The notes: generated by a model not told the origin, from the letters alone. 27,251 bases of DNA from CAZCZZ01 sp964503335 (GCA_964503335.1 CAZCZZ010000057.1:1-27251), one strand, 5' to 3'; positions 1 to 7,538 are shown, counted from the first letter of the stretch. Program-made: numbers and translations.

Positions 1-1
1 G

Positions 2-586
2 TATTTCCAGCAGGGCGACATGGAGAGCAACGGGAAGTATGTGGGCAAGGACGGCAAGAAGGTCTCGTGGTCCACGGGCCCGGTGATCTGGGGCGAGCCC
101 GGCACAAACGGCCAGCACGCGTTCTACCAGCTCATCCACCAGGGCACGAAGCTGATCCCCTGCGACTTCATCGGCTTCTGCCAGAGCCACAACCCGCTCA
201 GCGACCATCACGACAAACTCATGTCGAACTTCTTCGCGCAGACCGAAGCGCTGGCCTTCGGGAAGTCGGCCGACGAAGTACGCGCTGAGGGCGTGAAGGA
301 AGAGTTGGTGGCACACAAGGTGTTCGAGGGAAACCGTCCGACGAACACGATCCTCGCGACGAAGCTCACGCCGAACGTGCTCGGCCAGCTCATCGCCCTC
401 TACGAACACAAGATCTTCACGCAGGGCGCCATCTGGAACATCTTCTCCTTCGACCAGTGGGGCGTGGAACTCGGCAAAGCTCTCGCGAACAAAATCCTGC
501 CCGAGCTGAAGTCCGCCGAAGACCCCAAACTCAAACACGACGCGTCGACGAATCAGCTGATTCGTCGGTACCGGAAGAACCGGTAG
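2..586 (+). CDS. pgi: glucose-6-phosphate isomerase, C-terminal part (5' truncated by window)
   Basis: Interconverts glucose 6-phosphate and fructose 6-phosphate in cytoplasmic glycolysis and gluconeogenesis. The frame is open from base 2, reading Y-F-Q-Q-G-D-M-E-S-N-G-K, so the ATG at base 20 is internal and the gene begins upstream of the window. About 194 residues remain, roughly the last third of a typical PGI of about 550 residues. Visible family marks are the MESNGK segment, GEPGTNGQHAFYQL, the substrate-loop region FCQSHNP, and the second PGI signature around NIFSFDQWGVELGK near the C-terminus. The end is the usual Lys/Arg-rich tail closed by TAG. The next gene is 151 bp downstream, separated by an inverted repeat. 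Identification is firm; only the N-terminal part is unseen. Confidence 0.97.
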   Translation, partial: YFQQGDMESNGKYVGKDGKKVSWSTGPVIWGEPGTNGQHAFYQLIHQGTKLIPCDFIGFCQSHNPLSDHHDKLMSNFFAQTEALAFGKSADEVRAEGVKEELVAHKVFEGNRPTNTILATKLTPNVLGQLIALYEHKIFTQGAIWNIFSFDQWGVELGKALANKILPELKSAEDPKLKHDASTNQLIRRYRKNR

Positions 587-629
587 AAGAGCGGTCAAGC
601 TCCCGTGTGCGACCGGAAGGATTCGGCAG

Positions 630-736
630 TTAACCGCGAATTACGCCAATTTACGCGAATTGTGGGGATGAGGAGATGATTTCTGAATCGATGCAGTGGT
701 TTGAATTCGCGAAAATTCGCGTACATTCGCGGTTCA
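630..736. repeat. inverted short-word repeat (ccgcgaatt/acgcgaatt words)
   Basis: Left arm 630-661 consists of roughly 10-nt words (CCGCGAATT, ACGCCAATT, ACGCGAATT). Right arm 704-736 is its imperfect reverse complement, with GAATTCGCG, AATTCGCG and CATTCGCGG words. About 42 nt separate the arms. The element fills most of the gap between pgi and the next gene, and its right edge touches the ATG at 738, so it would form the 5' leader of that mRNA. Confidence 0.8.
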
Positions 737-737
737 A

Positions 738-1031
738 ATGAATCCGTCCATGCAACACGTCTTGATCATTCACGAAGTCGCCGACTACACCGCGTGGAAG
801 AAGGTTTTCGACGCGGCAGCGGGCATCCGGAAGGAAGCGGGCGAGCGTTCCTACCAGATCCTCCGTTTCGAGAGCCACGCGAACAAGATCGTCCACTTCT
901 CCGAATGGACGTCCATCGCCGCCGCCCGCGCCTTCTTCGAATCACCCAAGCTAGTCCAGATCCGCAAAGAAGCCGGCGTCAAAGCCCCCGACTTCATCTA
1001 TCTCGAAGAGCTCGAACGCGGAACGCTGTAA
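738..1031 (+). CDS. small dimeric alpha/beta-barrel (antibiotic monooxygenase-like) protein
   Basis: A 97-residue cytoplasmic protein of unknown role. The order of strands and helices (HVLIIHEVADYTAWKKVFD near the start, SYQILRFESHANKIVHFSEW in the middle, then an Ala-rich helix with FFESPKL) is that of a ferredoxin-like dimeric alpha/beta-barrel domain, the fold of antibiotic-biosynthesis monooxygenases and related DUFs. No catalytic residue can be named from the sequence. The start could be the ATG at 738 or the one at 750; neither has a convincing Shine-Dalgarno sequence, because the right arm of an inverted repeat abuts the first ATG. It lies downstream of pgi with no other partner. The overlapping ORF at 701-1042 in another frame is a shadow. 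Confidence 0.7.
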   Translation: MNPSMQHVLIIHEVADYTAWKKVFDAAAGIRKEAGERSYQILRFESHANKIVHFSEWTSIAAARAFFESPKLVQIRKEAGVKAPDFIYLEELERGTL

Positions 1032-1659
1032 TGAAGCCGTAGACCTCTGGTCGACTGTTTCACCTGCTTTTTCCAAGGATTGGAAATCTGCCCGCAAATT
1101 TTTCCAATCGTTGGAACTTGAAGGACGGTCCCAACGATCCCACCCCGCGGGCAGGCGGCAGCCTGCCCCTCCAGCGCAACGTGCCGCCATCCCGGGCGGG
1201 GAAAACTCCCGCTTGCCCGGGTCATCTATCGACAGGCTTCAATGCGGCAGCAGACTGCGACGGCATAACCGGCGCTGGGGCAGTGGGTTACTACGGCCAT
1301 CCCGAACAAACTTCCCGCCTCACGGGAAAAACTGCTGGCAACGCTGGAAAACTCTTCCGTCCCAACGGAAGACCTCCCGATGCCGCCGCAACGCTTGCCC
1401 GTCTCATCGTTCGCGGTCTTTCCGCTGAAGATCAGTGGGCTATAGGGGGCGTTCCCCTTGCTTGCCTCGGCGACGCGTTGAGCGACGACGGGCGCCTCTT
1501 TGCGGCCAACATTCAGGTCAGGATTTCAGAGTGCCGAGGGTTTGCCGCGAAAAGGCACAAAAGCAGAGCCCCTATGGCCCGGCGGATCAGACCTACAACC
1601 TAATCCCCTATATCCTATTCTCCTTCCCGTCCTCTACCGACCCCGCACCCCTCCCGCCG
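1032..1659. other. gene-free palindrome nest
   Basis: No convincing gene; ORFs here are low-complexity and Arg/Pro-rich in several frames. The stretch is packed with short palindromes of different sequence. They are a GTAGACC-ctct-GGTCGAC-type half element at 1039-1055, TTTTCCAAGGATTGGAAA at 1069-1086, a sister TTTTTCCAATCGTTGGAA at 1099-1116, GGGCAGGC-ggca-GCCTGCCC at 1149-1168, a CCCGGGCGGG hairpin at 1191-1221, TTCCCG/CGGGAA at 1312-1328, and CTTCCGT/ACGGAAG at 1354-1371. A pyrimidine-rich word run (taatcccctatatcctattctcc-like) occurs near 1600-1622. It reads as an accumulation site for the hairpin families seen elsewhere in the window. Confidence 0.7.
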
Positions 1660-1743
1660 CCGGTAACCGCCGCCGTGTGGAAATACAAGGCCGCGTACCG
1701 CATCAAGGACGAACCCATCGGCCACTGGAGCAACTCGAACTAG
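1660..1743 (+). pseudogene. probable 3' remnant of a secreted/surface protein gene
   Basis: In one forward frame the last 25 or so codons before the TAG at 1741-1743 read VWKYKAAYRIKDEPIGHWSNSN after a Pro-rich stretch. This has the amphipathic, Trp/Tyr-rich look of a real beta-domain C-terminus (the K-Y-K-A-x-Y-x-x-x-D-E-P-I-G-x-W-S pattern resembles the ends of FnIII-type proteins I recall from PVC bacteria). Upstream in the same frame the sequence turns into low-complexity Arg/Pro-rich translation over palindromes, so no intact gene is present. A decayed gene whose 3' end survives is the best reading; chance is possible. An inverted-repeat element follows 10 bp after the stop. Confidence 0.4.
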
Positions 1744-1753
1744 GCTCCCCGAA

Positions 1754-1816
1754 TGTAGCCGTCGACCAACGGTCGACGATGACGCGAAGAGAGCCGACCG
1801 CTAGTCGGCTGCTACA
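1754..1816. repeat. two-hairpin element closed by TGTAGC/GCTACA stem
   Basis: An outer stem TGTAGC (1754-1759) pairs with GCTACA (1811-1816). Inside are two separate hairpins, GTCGACC-aac-GGTCGAC (1761-1777) and GCCGAC-cgcta-GTCGGC (1793-1809), joined by a short spacer. This three-way-junction layout, with GTAG at one end and CTAC at the other, is the same as in the elements at 3791-3852 and 13199-13258, although the hairpin sequences differ. It lies just after the stop of the gene remnant and 112 bp before the ankyrin gene. Confidence 0.8.
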
Positions 1817-1928
1817 CTGAACAGACCCGAAAAAAGTCTGGTAGGCGTCAAAAAGCTCGCTTTTCAGTTACACGCGGATGGAAATACGTAGAGGTCGTGG
1901 TCCGACCGAGAGTGCTCACGCTTAGGTT

Positions 1929-3284
1929 ATGCCGACATTGCGCACATGGTTTATTGCGGTGTTGCTCTTGGCTTCTCTCCAGGTATCGCACGCCAGCGAC
2001 CGACCGACGTTCTCTGCAGCGGAGGTGGCGCGGCACAAGCGAGGAGAGCTTCTGTTGGAGGCGGCGCGCGTGGGAGAAAAGGGGCGCGTCCTTGAGCTGT
2101 TGAACGATGACGCACCTGTTGACCATGCCAGCTACATGGGAGATACCAGCCTGATTCTCGCTGCACGCTACGGGCACGAGGCCGTTGTTGCCATGCTGCT
2201 TGCCCGCGGTGCTTCGGTCCATCCGTCGGGAATGCTCGGACGGAACGCCCTGCAGAATGCCGTGGCGGGTGGCCACGATGGCTGTGTGAAGCTGCTCCTT
2301 GAAGCAGGCACGAATCCGAACCACGGAGACAGTCGTGGGGACCGATCGCTCCACGTGGCTATCCGTGAATTCCAGTGCGATCTCGTGCCTGTGCTTCTGG
2401 CGGCGGGTGCCGACGTGTCGCTGACGAACATCTTGTCGGAAACCGCACTGCACTGCGCGCTGGATCGAGAATGCACGAGCCTTGTGAAACCGCTTCTCGA
2501 TGCTGGCGCGGATCCGAATGCCGAGGACTTGATGGGCGAGACGCCGCTCTGCGCCGCGCTCATGACCGAGAATGTCGATATGGTGCGACTGCTTGTTGAA
2601 CGTGGAGCCGATCCGAATCGCTACTGCGGCGACCGTCCCATGATTCAGATGCCATGGGTAAAGGCGGTTCCTCTGCTGACGATCCTGCTTGATCATGGTG
2701 CGGATCCGAACGCGCGGAACCGAAAGACGGGCCAAAGCGCCCTGCACTGGATCGGTTCTGCCGATGCAATCACGCTCCTTGTCGCCCGGGGTGCCGATCC
2801 GAATGCGCGGGACAAGGATCAATCCACACCACTCCACTGGGCTGCGATCCGCGACAATCGTTGGAACATTCGGGCGCTTCTTTCCGTGGGTGCAGATATT
2901 CACGCGCGCGATGGCAACGGCTTGACTGCGCTCAACCTGGCCCAACAGGTCCGCGCAACGAATACGGTGGAACTGCTACGAAGCCACGGCGCGACGGAGT
3001 TACCGGATGATCCGCCCGTCGAAGCCGTTACGTTCAGCTACCACGCCGAGCCCGGCGTCTCCAACGTTGCCGTTTACGGCACACTTAACGGCCATCGGAT
3101 ATGGCCGCTTGAGAAGAAGAGCGAGAACGCCTGGACTGCCGAATTCCCCATCCGACGCGGAACCTACCTCTACCACCTTGTCGTCAACGGAAGGCACATC
3201 GTAGACCCCACCAACACCAACCGCGTCGATATCGAAGGCCAGTCAATTCCCTCCTCGGTGCTCCGCGTCGGCGGCTCGCAGTGA
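1929..3284 (+). CDS. secreted ankyrin-repeat protein with C-terminal CBM48/AMPK-type beta domain
   Basis: A 451-residue protein with an N-terminal signal peptide (MPTLRTWFIAVLLLASLQVSHA), so probably periplasmic or exported. Residues about 35-355 form roughly ten ankyrin repeats of about 33 residues, recognisable by G-x-T-x-L-x-x-A and LLxxGADPN cores; such arrays bind proteins. The last 90 residues (about 360-447) leave the ankyrin pattern and read FSYHAEPGVSNVAVYGTLNG, then W-x-A-E-F-P-I-R-R-G-T-Y-L-Y-H-L-V-V-NGRH and D-P-T-N-T. That is the pattern of the early-set beta sandwich of glycogen-binding (CBM48/AMPK-beta) domains. The ligand is unknown. The Shine-Dalgarno sequence is weak, but the signal peptide supports the start. 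The next gene follows after 64 bp with its own good ribosome binding site. Confidence 0.85.
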   Translation: MPTLRTWFIAVLLLASLQVSHASDRPTFSAAEVARHKRGELLLEAARVGEKGRVLELLNDDAPVDHASYMGDTSLILAARYGHEAVVAMLLARGASVHPSGMLGRNALQNAVAGGHDGCVKLLLEAGTNPNHGDSRGDRSLHVAIREFQCDLVPVLLAAGADVSLTNILSETALHCALDRECTSLVKPLLDAGADPNAEDLMGETPLCAALMTENVDMVRLLVERGADPNRYCGDRPMIQMPWVKAVPLLTILLDHGADPNARNRKTGQSALHWIGSADAITLLVARGADPNARDKDQSTPLHWAAIRDNRWNIRALLSVGADIHARDGNGLTALNLAQQVRATNTVELLRSHGATELPDDPPVEAVTFSYHAEPGVSNVAVYGTLNGHRIWPLEKKSENAWTAEFPIRRGTYLYHLVVNGRHIVDPTNTNRVDIEGQSIPSSVLRVGGSQ

Positions 3285-3348
3285 GGGCGTTTCGAGCTCT
3301 ACGCGATAGCATCAAACCATGTCCCATGCCAATCGATAGGAGATCACC

Positions 3349-3795
3349 ATGAACACAAACACTGTTCGACTTCACCGTGTGCTGCGGGCTCCGCCGGAGC
3401 GGATTTATCGGGCGTTTCTGGATGCGGATGCGATGGTGAAGTGGTTGCCGCCGCATGGGTTCACGGGGAAGGTGCATCATGTGGATGCGAGGGTGGGCGG
3501 CACCTATAAGATGTCGTTCACGAACTTCAGCACGGGGCATGGGCACTCGTTTGGCGGAACGTATCTGGAGCTGATTCCAAACGAGCGCATCAGGCACACG
3601 GACAAATTCGATGACGCGAACTTGCCTGGAGAAATGCAGACGACGATTTCCTTGAAGAAGGTGTCCTGCGGGACTGAAGTGAACATCGTGCAGGAGGGCA
3701 TTCCCGAAGTGATCCCGGCCGAGGCCTGCTATCTCGGCTGGCAGGAATCACTCAGACTTCTCTCGCAGCTCGTTGAGGCGGAGATTCCAGGGTAG
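3349..3795 (+). CDS. SRPBCC (AHSA1/START-like) domain protein
   Basis: A 148-residue single-domain cytoplasmic protein of the AHSA1-type SRPBCC superfamily, which forms a helix-grip hydrophobic pocket. Family marks are the opening V-x-L-H-R-V-L-R-A-P-P-E-R-I-Y-R-A-F-L-D, then D-A-M-V-K-W-L-P-P, V-G-G-T-Y-K-M-S-F and the late W-Q-E-S-L-R-L-L-S-Q-L-V helix. The substrate is unknown; such proteins bind lipids or polyketides or act as stress factors. An AGGAG Shine-Dalgarno sequence stands about 7 nt before the ATG, so the start is sound. The TAG stop codon (3793-3795) lies inside the outer stem of the repeat element that begins at 3791, so the element supplies the end of this gene. Confidence 0.9.
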   Translation: MNTNTVRLHRVLRAPPERIYRAFLDADAMVKWLPPHGFTGKVHHVDARVGGTYKMSFTNFSTGHGHSFGGTYLELIPNERIRHTDKFDDANLPGEMQTTISLKKVSCGTEVNIVQEGIPEVIPAEACYLGWQESLRLLSQLVEAEIPG

Positions 3796-3852
3796 GGACG
3801 CGACTCCGCTCGCGTCCGCAGCTTCGGCCCGGAGCGGTGTCCGGGCCCTACC
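3791..3852. repeat. 62-nt two-hairpin element, copy 1 (GGTAG...CTACC)
   Basis: The outer stem GGTAG (3791-3795) pairs with CTACC (3848-3852). Inside, GGACGCGA-ctccgc-TCGCGTCC (3796-3817) and GGCCCGGA-gcggtg-TCCGGGCC (3826-3847) are perfect 8-bp hairpins with an 8-nt spacer between them. The reverse complement of 13199-13258 is nearly the same sequence, so this is a true dispersed repeat. The TAG of the left outer stem is the stop codon of the preceding SRPBCC gene. Confidence 0.92.
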
Positions 3853-3933
3853 AAGACACCAGCAGGTCGCGCGTGGTCGGCCTTCCGTGAGCTTGATTCC
3901 GCCACCTTCGAACCCTACCTTGTGCGACCGGCC

Positions 3934-6900
3934 ATGCTAGAACCTGTTTCCAACAAGATCAGTTTTCCAGAGCTCGAGAAGGATATCCTCGGGTACTGGG
4001 AGGCTGCGCAGATTTTCAAGAAGTCGATCGACCAGCGGAAGGGCAGCAAGGAGTACGTTTTCTATGACGGACCTCCTTTCGCCACGGGCCTGCCGCACTA
4101 CGGACACCTGCTCGCGGGCACGATCAAGGACATCGTGCCGCGCTACCAGGCGATGCGCGGTCATTTCGTCGAACGCCGCTTCGGCTGGGATTGTCACGGC
4201 CTTCCCATTGAAGCCCTCGCGCAGGAACAGCTTGGCTTGTCGGGCACGGGCGCGATCCGCGAGAAGGGGATCGATGTCTTCAACGAGACCTGTCGCTCCC
4301 TCGTCCTGCGCTACGTTGCCGAATGGCGCAAGACCGTCAGCCGCATGGGACGCTGGGTCGATTTCGACAACGACTACAAGACCATGGACGTCACGTTCAT
4401 GGAGTCCATCTGGTGGGTCTTCAAACAGCTCTGGGACAACGGTCGCGTCTACAAGTCGTACCGCATCATGCCCTACAGCTGGAAGCTGACGACACCGCTT
4501 TCGAATTTCGAAGCCGGCAGCAACTATCAAGAAGTTCAAGACCCGGCAATCACGGTCCGGCTTCGCCTGACCCATGGAGGGCGGAGCTACGCGACGCCTT
4601 CTTATGCCCTCATCTGGACCACAACCCCCTGGACACTTCCCGCCAACCTCGCAATCTGCGTCGGCCCCGATCTCGATTACGTCGCGGTCAAAGACCTGAA
4701 AGAGAATGTCGTCTATGTCCTCGCCGAGGCGCGCCTTGCGGCGGTGTACAAGAAGCCGGAGGACTACGAGGTCGTCGAGCGCTTCAAGGGATCGGACCTC
4801 AAGGGCTGGACCTACGAACCGCTGTTTCCGTATCTCGCGTCACAACCCGGCGCGTTCAAGGTGCTCACCGACGGATTTGTCAGCACCGAGGACGGCACGG
4901 GCATCGTGCATATCGCGCCTGCTTATGGCGAAGACGACTTCCGCGTCGGCAAAGCGGCGGGCATTCCGCCGGTGGATCTGCTCGACGAGAACGCGGCGTT
5001 CACGGCGAAGGTGCCGGACTATCAGGGCCAGTTCTGCAAGGACGCCGACAAGGCGATTATCCGTCGTCTCAAGGACGAGGGCAAACTCGTCCATCACACG
5101 ACGCTCGTCCACAGCTATCCGTTCTGTGAGCGCACCGACACGCCGCTGATTTATCGCGCCATCGACGCATGGTACGTGAAGGTGGAAGACATCCGCGAGA
5201 AGCTCGTGGCAAACAACAACGGCGTGCATTGGATGCCGCAGGCGATCGGCGAGAAGCGGTTCGGGAACTGGCTGAAGGACGCGAAGGACTGGAACATCAG
5301 CCGCAACCGCTTCTGGGGTTCGTGCATTCCCGTGTGGGTTGCCGAGGATGGCGATGCGATCTGCGTCGGCTCGATCAAGGAACTGGAAGACCTATCCGGC
5401 CAGAAGGTCACCGACCTGCACAAGCACATCGTCGACAAGGTCACCTTTCAGAAGAACGGCAAGACCTACAAGCGCACGCCCGAAGTGCTCGACTGCTGGT
5501 TTGAGAGCGGCTCGATGCCGTACGCGCAGATGCACTATCCGTTCGAGAACAAGGCGCGCTTCGATGCGAACTTCCCTGCGGACTTCATCGCCGAGGGACT
5601 CGATCAAACGCGCGGCTGGTTCTACACGCTGATGGTGCTTTCCACGTCCCTCCGCGGCTGCAGCGCTTTCAAGAACGTCGTCGTCAACGGCCTCGTCCTC
5701 GCCGAGGACGGCCGCAAGATGAGCAAGCGGCTGAAGAATTATCCCGACCCGATGTACGTGATCGACACCTACGGCGCCGACGCGCTGCGCCTCTACATGA
5801 TCAGCTCGCCCGTGGTCCGCGCCGACGACTTGCGCTTCTCCGAGGAAGGTGTGAAGCACACGCTCCGCAGCCTGCTGCTTCCGCTGTGGAACGCGTATTC
5901 GTTCTTTGTGACATATGCGAGGATCGACGGCTGGAAGCCGGAAGAGATGGTTAATGGTGGAGGGTTAAGGGTTGATGGAAGAGGGGAACCATCAACCATC
6001 AACCATCAACCATCCAATTTGCTCGATCGCTGGATCCTGAGCTCTCTCGAGCGGTTGAACGTCGAGGTCGTGGCCGCGATGGATACGTACGATTTACAGA
6101 AGTCGGTGCGGCCGTTTGTGGACTTTGTGGATTCGCTGACGAACTGGTACATCCGCCGAAGCCGTCGCCGGTTCTGGAAGAGTTCGGACGATGCGGACAA
6201 GCGGCAGGCCTACGAGACGCTGTACGAAGTGTTGCTTCGCCTCAGCAAGATCGCCGCGCCGTTTACGCCCTTCATCGCCGAGGCGATCTACCGCAACCTG
6301 CGCACACCGGACATGCCGGAGTCCGTGCATCTCTGCGACTTCCCGATGCCCGCCGCATCACGTCGCGAGTTGGAACTTGAGGCGCAGATGGCCGAGGTCG
6401 TCCAGGTGGTCGAGTTGGCCCGCCAGGTTCGCACACAGCACGATCTCAAGATCCGCCAGCCGTTGCGCAAACTCACCGTGGTGTGTCACGACAAGGCGCG
6501 GCTCGACCGCGTTCGTGCTCTGCAGGACGTCATTGCCGATGAACTCAACGTGCGCGAGGTCGGATTCAGCACGCATGAGACGGAACTGGCGACGCTTTCG
6601 GCCAAGGCCGACTTCAAGAAGTTGGGCAAGAAGCTCGGGCCGAAGATGAAGCTGGCGGCCGAGGCCATTCGTACACTCACAGCACACCAGATCGAGGAGA
6701 TCCTCGGTGGCGGCGCAGTCGTCGTGCATTTGGACGGCGAACCGCTCAGCGTCACGCGCGAGGAGCTCCTGATCGAGCGCTCACCGAAGCCCGACGTGGC
6801 CGTCGCGGCTGCAGGCGAACTCATCGTGGCGCTGGACACCAAGCTGGACGACGACCTCATCCGCGAAGGCCTCGCCCGCGAGTTCGTGAACCGCGTCCAG

Positions 6901-7122
6901 AATCTACGCAAGACCATGGACCTCGAGATCTCGCAACGCATCAAGCTCACCGCGACGGGCAACGCCGCCGCGGTCGCCGCGCTCGGCGCACATCGCGAGA
7001 CGGTCCAGGCGGAGACCCTGGCGCTGGAGTTTGACCTGAGCGAAGGCTCGGGTGGAGAAGGGGAGCTGTTGGATCTCAATGGCCATCCCTGCACGGTGAA
7101 GATCGAGGTTGTCGGTACGTGA
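3934..7122 (+). CDS. ileS: isoleucyl-tRNA synthetase, type 2 (eukaryote-like)
   Basis: Charges tRNA-Ile with isoleucine in the cytoplasm. About 1062 residues from the ATG at 3934; a GTG at 3922 is an alternative. The class I signatures are HYGH at residues 55-58 (HIGH motif) and KMSKR at 595-599 (KMSKS motif), followed by K-N-Y-P-D-P. The editing domain region, with TTPWTLPANLA, lies between them, and the anticodon-binding region begins at LLDRWILSSLERL. The length, HYGH and KMSKRxKNYPDP are typical of the eukaryote-like IleRS2 branch, many members of which tolerate mupirocin. Residues 672-694, between the catalytic core and the anticodon domain, are encoded by an inserted inverted repeat and have no counterpart in the family that I know. 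The last codon overlaps the fluC start. Confidence 0.97.
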   Translation: MLEPVSNKISFPELEKDILGYWEAAQIFKKSIDQRKGSKEYVFYDGPPFATGLPHYGHLLAGTIKDIVPRYQAMRGHFVERRFGWDCHGLPIEALAQEQLGLSGTGAIREKGIDVFNETCRSLVLRYVAEWRKTVSRMGRWVDFDNDYKTMDVTFMESIWWVFKQLWDNGRVYKSYRIMPYSWKLTTPLSNFEAGSNYQEVQDPAITVRLRLTHGGRSYATPSYALIWTTTPWTLPANLAICVGPDLDYVAVKDLKENVVYVLAEARLAAVYKKPEDYEVVERFKGSDLKGWTYEPLFPYLASQPGAFKVLTDGFVSTEDGTGIVHIAPAYGEDDFRVGKAAGIPPVDLLDENAAFTAKVPDYQGQFCKDADKAIIRRLKDEGKLVHHTTLVHSYPFCERTDTPLIYRAIDAWYVKVEDIREKLVANNNGVHWMPQAIGEKRFGNWLKDAKDWNISRNRFWGSCIPVWVAEDGDAICVGSIKELEDLSGQKVTDLHKHIVDKVTFQKNGKTYKRTPEVLDCWFESGSMPYAQMHYPFENKARFDANFPADFIAEGLDQTRGWFYTLMVLSTSLRGCSAFKNVVVNGLVLAEDGRKMSKRLKNYPDPMYVIDTYGADALRLYMISSPVVRADDLRFSEEGVKHTLRSLLLPLWNAYSFFVTYARIDGWKPEEMVNGGGLRVDGRGEPSTINHQPSNLLDRWILSSLERLNVEVVAAMDTYDLQKSVRPFVDFVDSLTNWYIRRSRRRFWKSSDDADKRQAYETLYEVLLRLSKIAAPFTPFIAEAIYRNLRTPDMPESVHLCDFPMPAASRRELELEAQMAEVVQVVELARQVRTQHDLKIRQPLRKLTVVCHDKARLDRVRALQDVIADELNVREVGFSTHETELATLSAKADFKKLGKKLGPKMKLAAEAIRTLTAHQIEEILGGGAVVVHLDGEPLSVTREELLIERSPKPDVAVAAAGELIVALDTKLDDDLIREGLAREFVNRVQNLRKTMDLEISQRIKLTATGNAAAVAALGAHRETVQAETLALEFDLSEGSGGEGELLDLNGHPCTVKIEVVGT
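5947..6013. repeat. in-frame inverted short-word repeat inside ileS
   Basis: The left arm 5947-5978 (atggttaatggtggagg...) is an imperfect reverse complement of the right arm 5989-6013, which is 7-nt words of CCATCAA repeated three times. The loop is about 10 nt. It is read through as about 23 residues (MVNGGGLRVDGRG, then PSTINHQPS) without a stop or frameshift. Flanking residues GWKPEE and NLLDRWILSSL are normal IleRS sequence, so the repeat is an insertion at a domain boundary. Confidence 0.88.
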
Positions 7123-7496
7123 GCAACGTCCTCCTCGTGTTCCTGGGCGGCGGGCTCGGCGCGACAGCTCGCTACGGGACGTCGCTCTGGTCAGCCCGAG
7201 TGTTGGGGACAGGCTTCCCGTGGGGAACGCTTGTGGTGAATCTGGTCGGTTGCTTCCTGATCGGCGTCCTCTTCGCTGCGGCGGAGAAGACGGACCTGTT
7301 CAGCCATTCAACGCGTCTGTTCCTTGGCGTGGGTTTCCTCGGCGGCTTCACGACCTTCTCCAGCTTTGGACTCGATACCATCGAAGCCGCGCGATCCGGC
7401 GATTACGCCATCATGGCCATCAACATCCTCGCGAACAACGTAGGGGGAATCCTTCTCTGCGGGCTGGGCATCCTGACGATGCGGCTTTACCGGTAA
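7119..7496 (+). CDS. crcB: fluoride channel FluC/CrcB
   Basis: A 125-residue inner-membrane protein with four predicted helices that exports fluoride as an antiparallel dimer. Family marks are GGGLGATARYG (residues 10-20), TLVVNLVGCFLIGVL (37-51, with the conserved pore Asn41) and GGFTTFSSFG (75-84, containing the TFSSF segment that carries the central sodium site and the phenylalanine box). The length is normal. The GTG start at 7119 overlaps the ileS stop by four bases (GTGA), so translation is probably coupled to ileS. No fluoride riboswitch can precede it because the gene has no leader of its own. A membrane protein locked to a tRNA synthetase is an odd pair and may be accidental. Confidence 0.95.
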   Translation: MSNVLLVFLGGGLGATARYGTSLWSARVLGTGFPWGTLVVNLVGCFLIGVLFAAAEKTDLFSHSTRLFLGVGFLGGFTTFSSFGLDTIEAARSGDYAIMAINILANNVGGILLCGLGILTMRLYR

Positions 7497-7538
7497 GTCG
7501 CTTGTCCGCGCTGCGGCGAGCCGGTACATTTCACTCCC

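Noticed and set aside
1118..1603. 161-residue ORF in the palindrome nest
   Set aside because: It runs across several palindromes, is Arg/Pro-rich and has no start signal or recognisable domain.
1848..2945. Long minus-strand open frame opposite the ankyrin gene
   Set aside because: It is an antisense shadow of a GC-rich gene with a signal peptide and clear ankyrin repeats; the translation is Arg/His-rich with no domain.
3791..3852. tRNA-like cloverleaf
   Set aside because: It forms two hairpins plus an outer stem only; there is no T-loop, no anticodon arm of proper size and no CCA end.
5989..6013. CRISPR-like or tandem-repeat array
   Set aside because: The repeats are 7-nt words without spacers, form an inverted pair with 5947-5978, and no cas genes are present.
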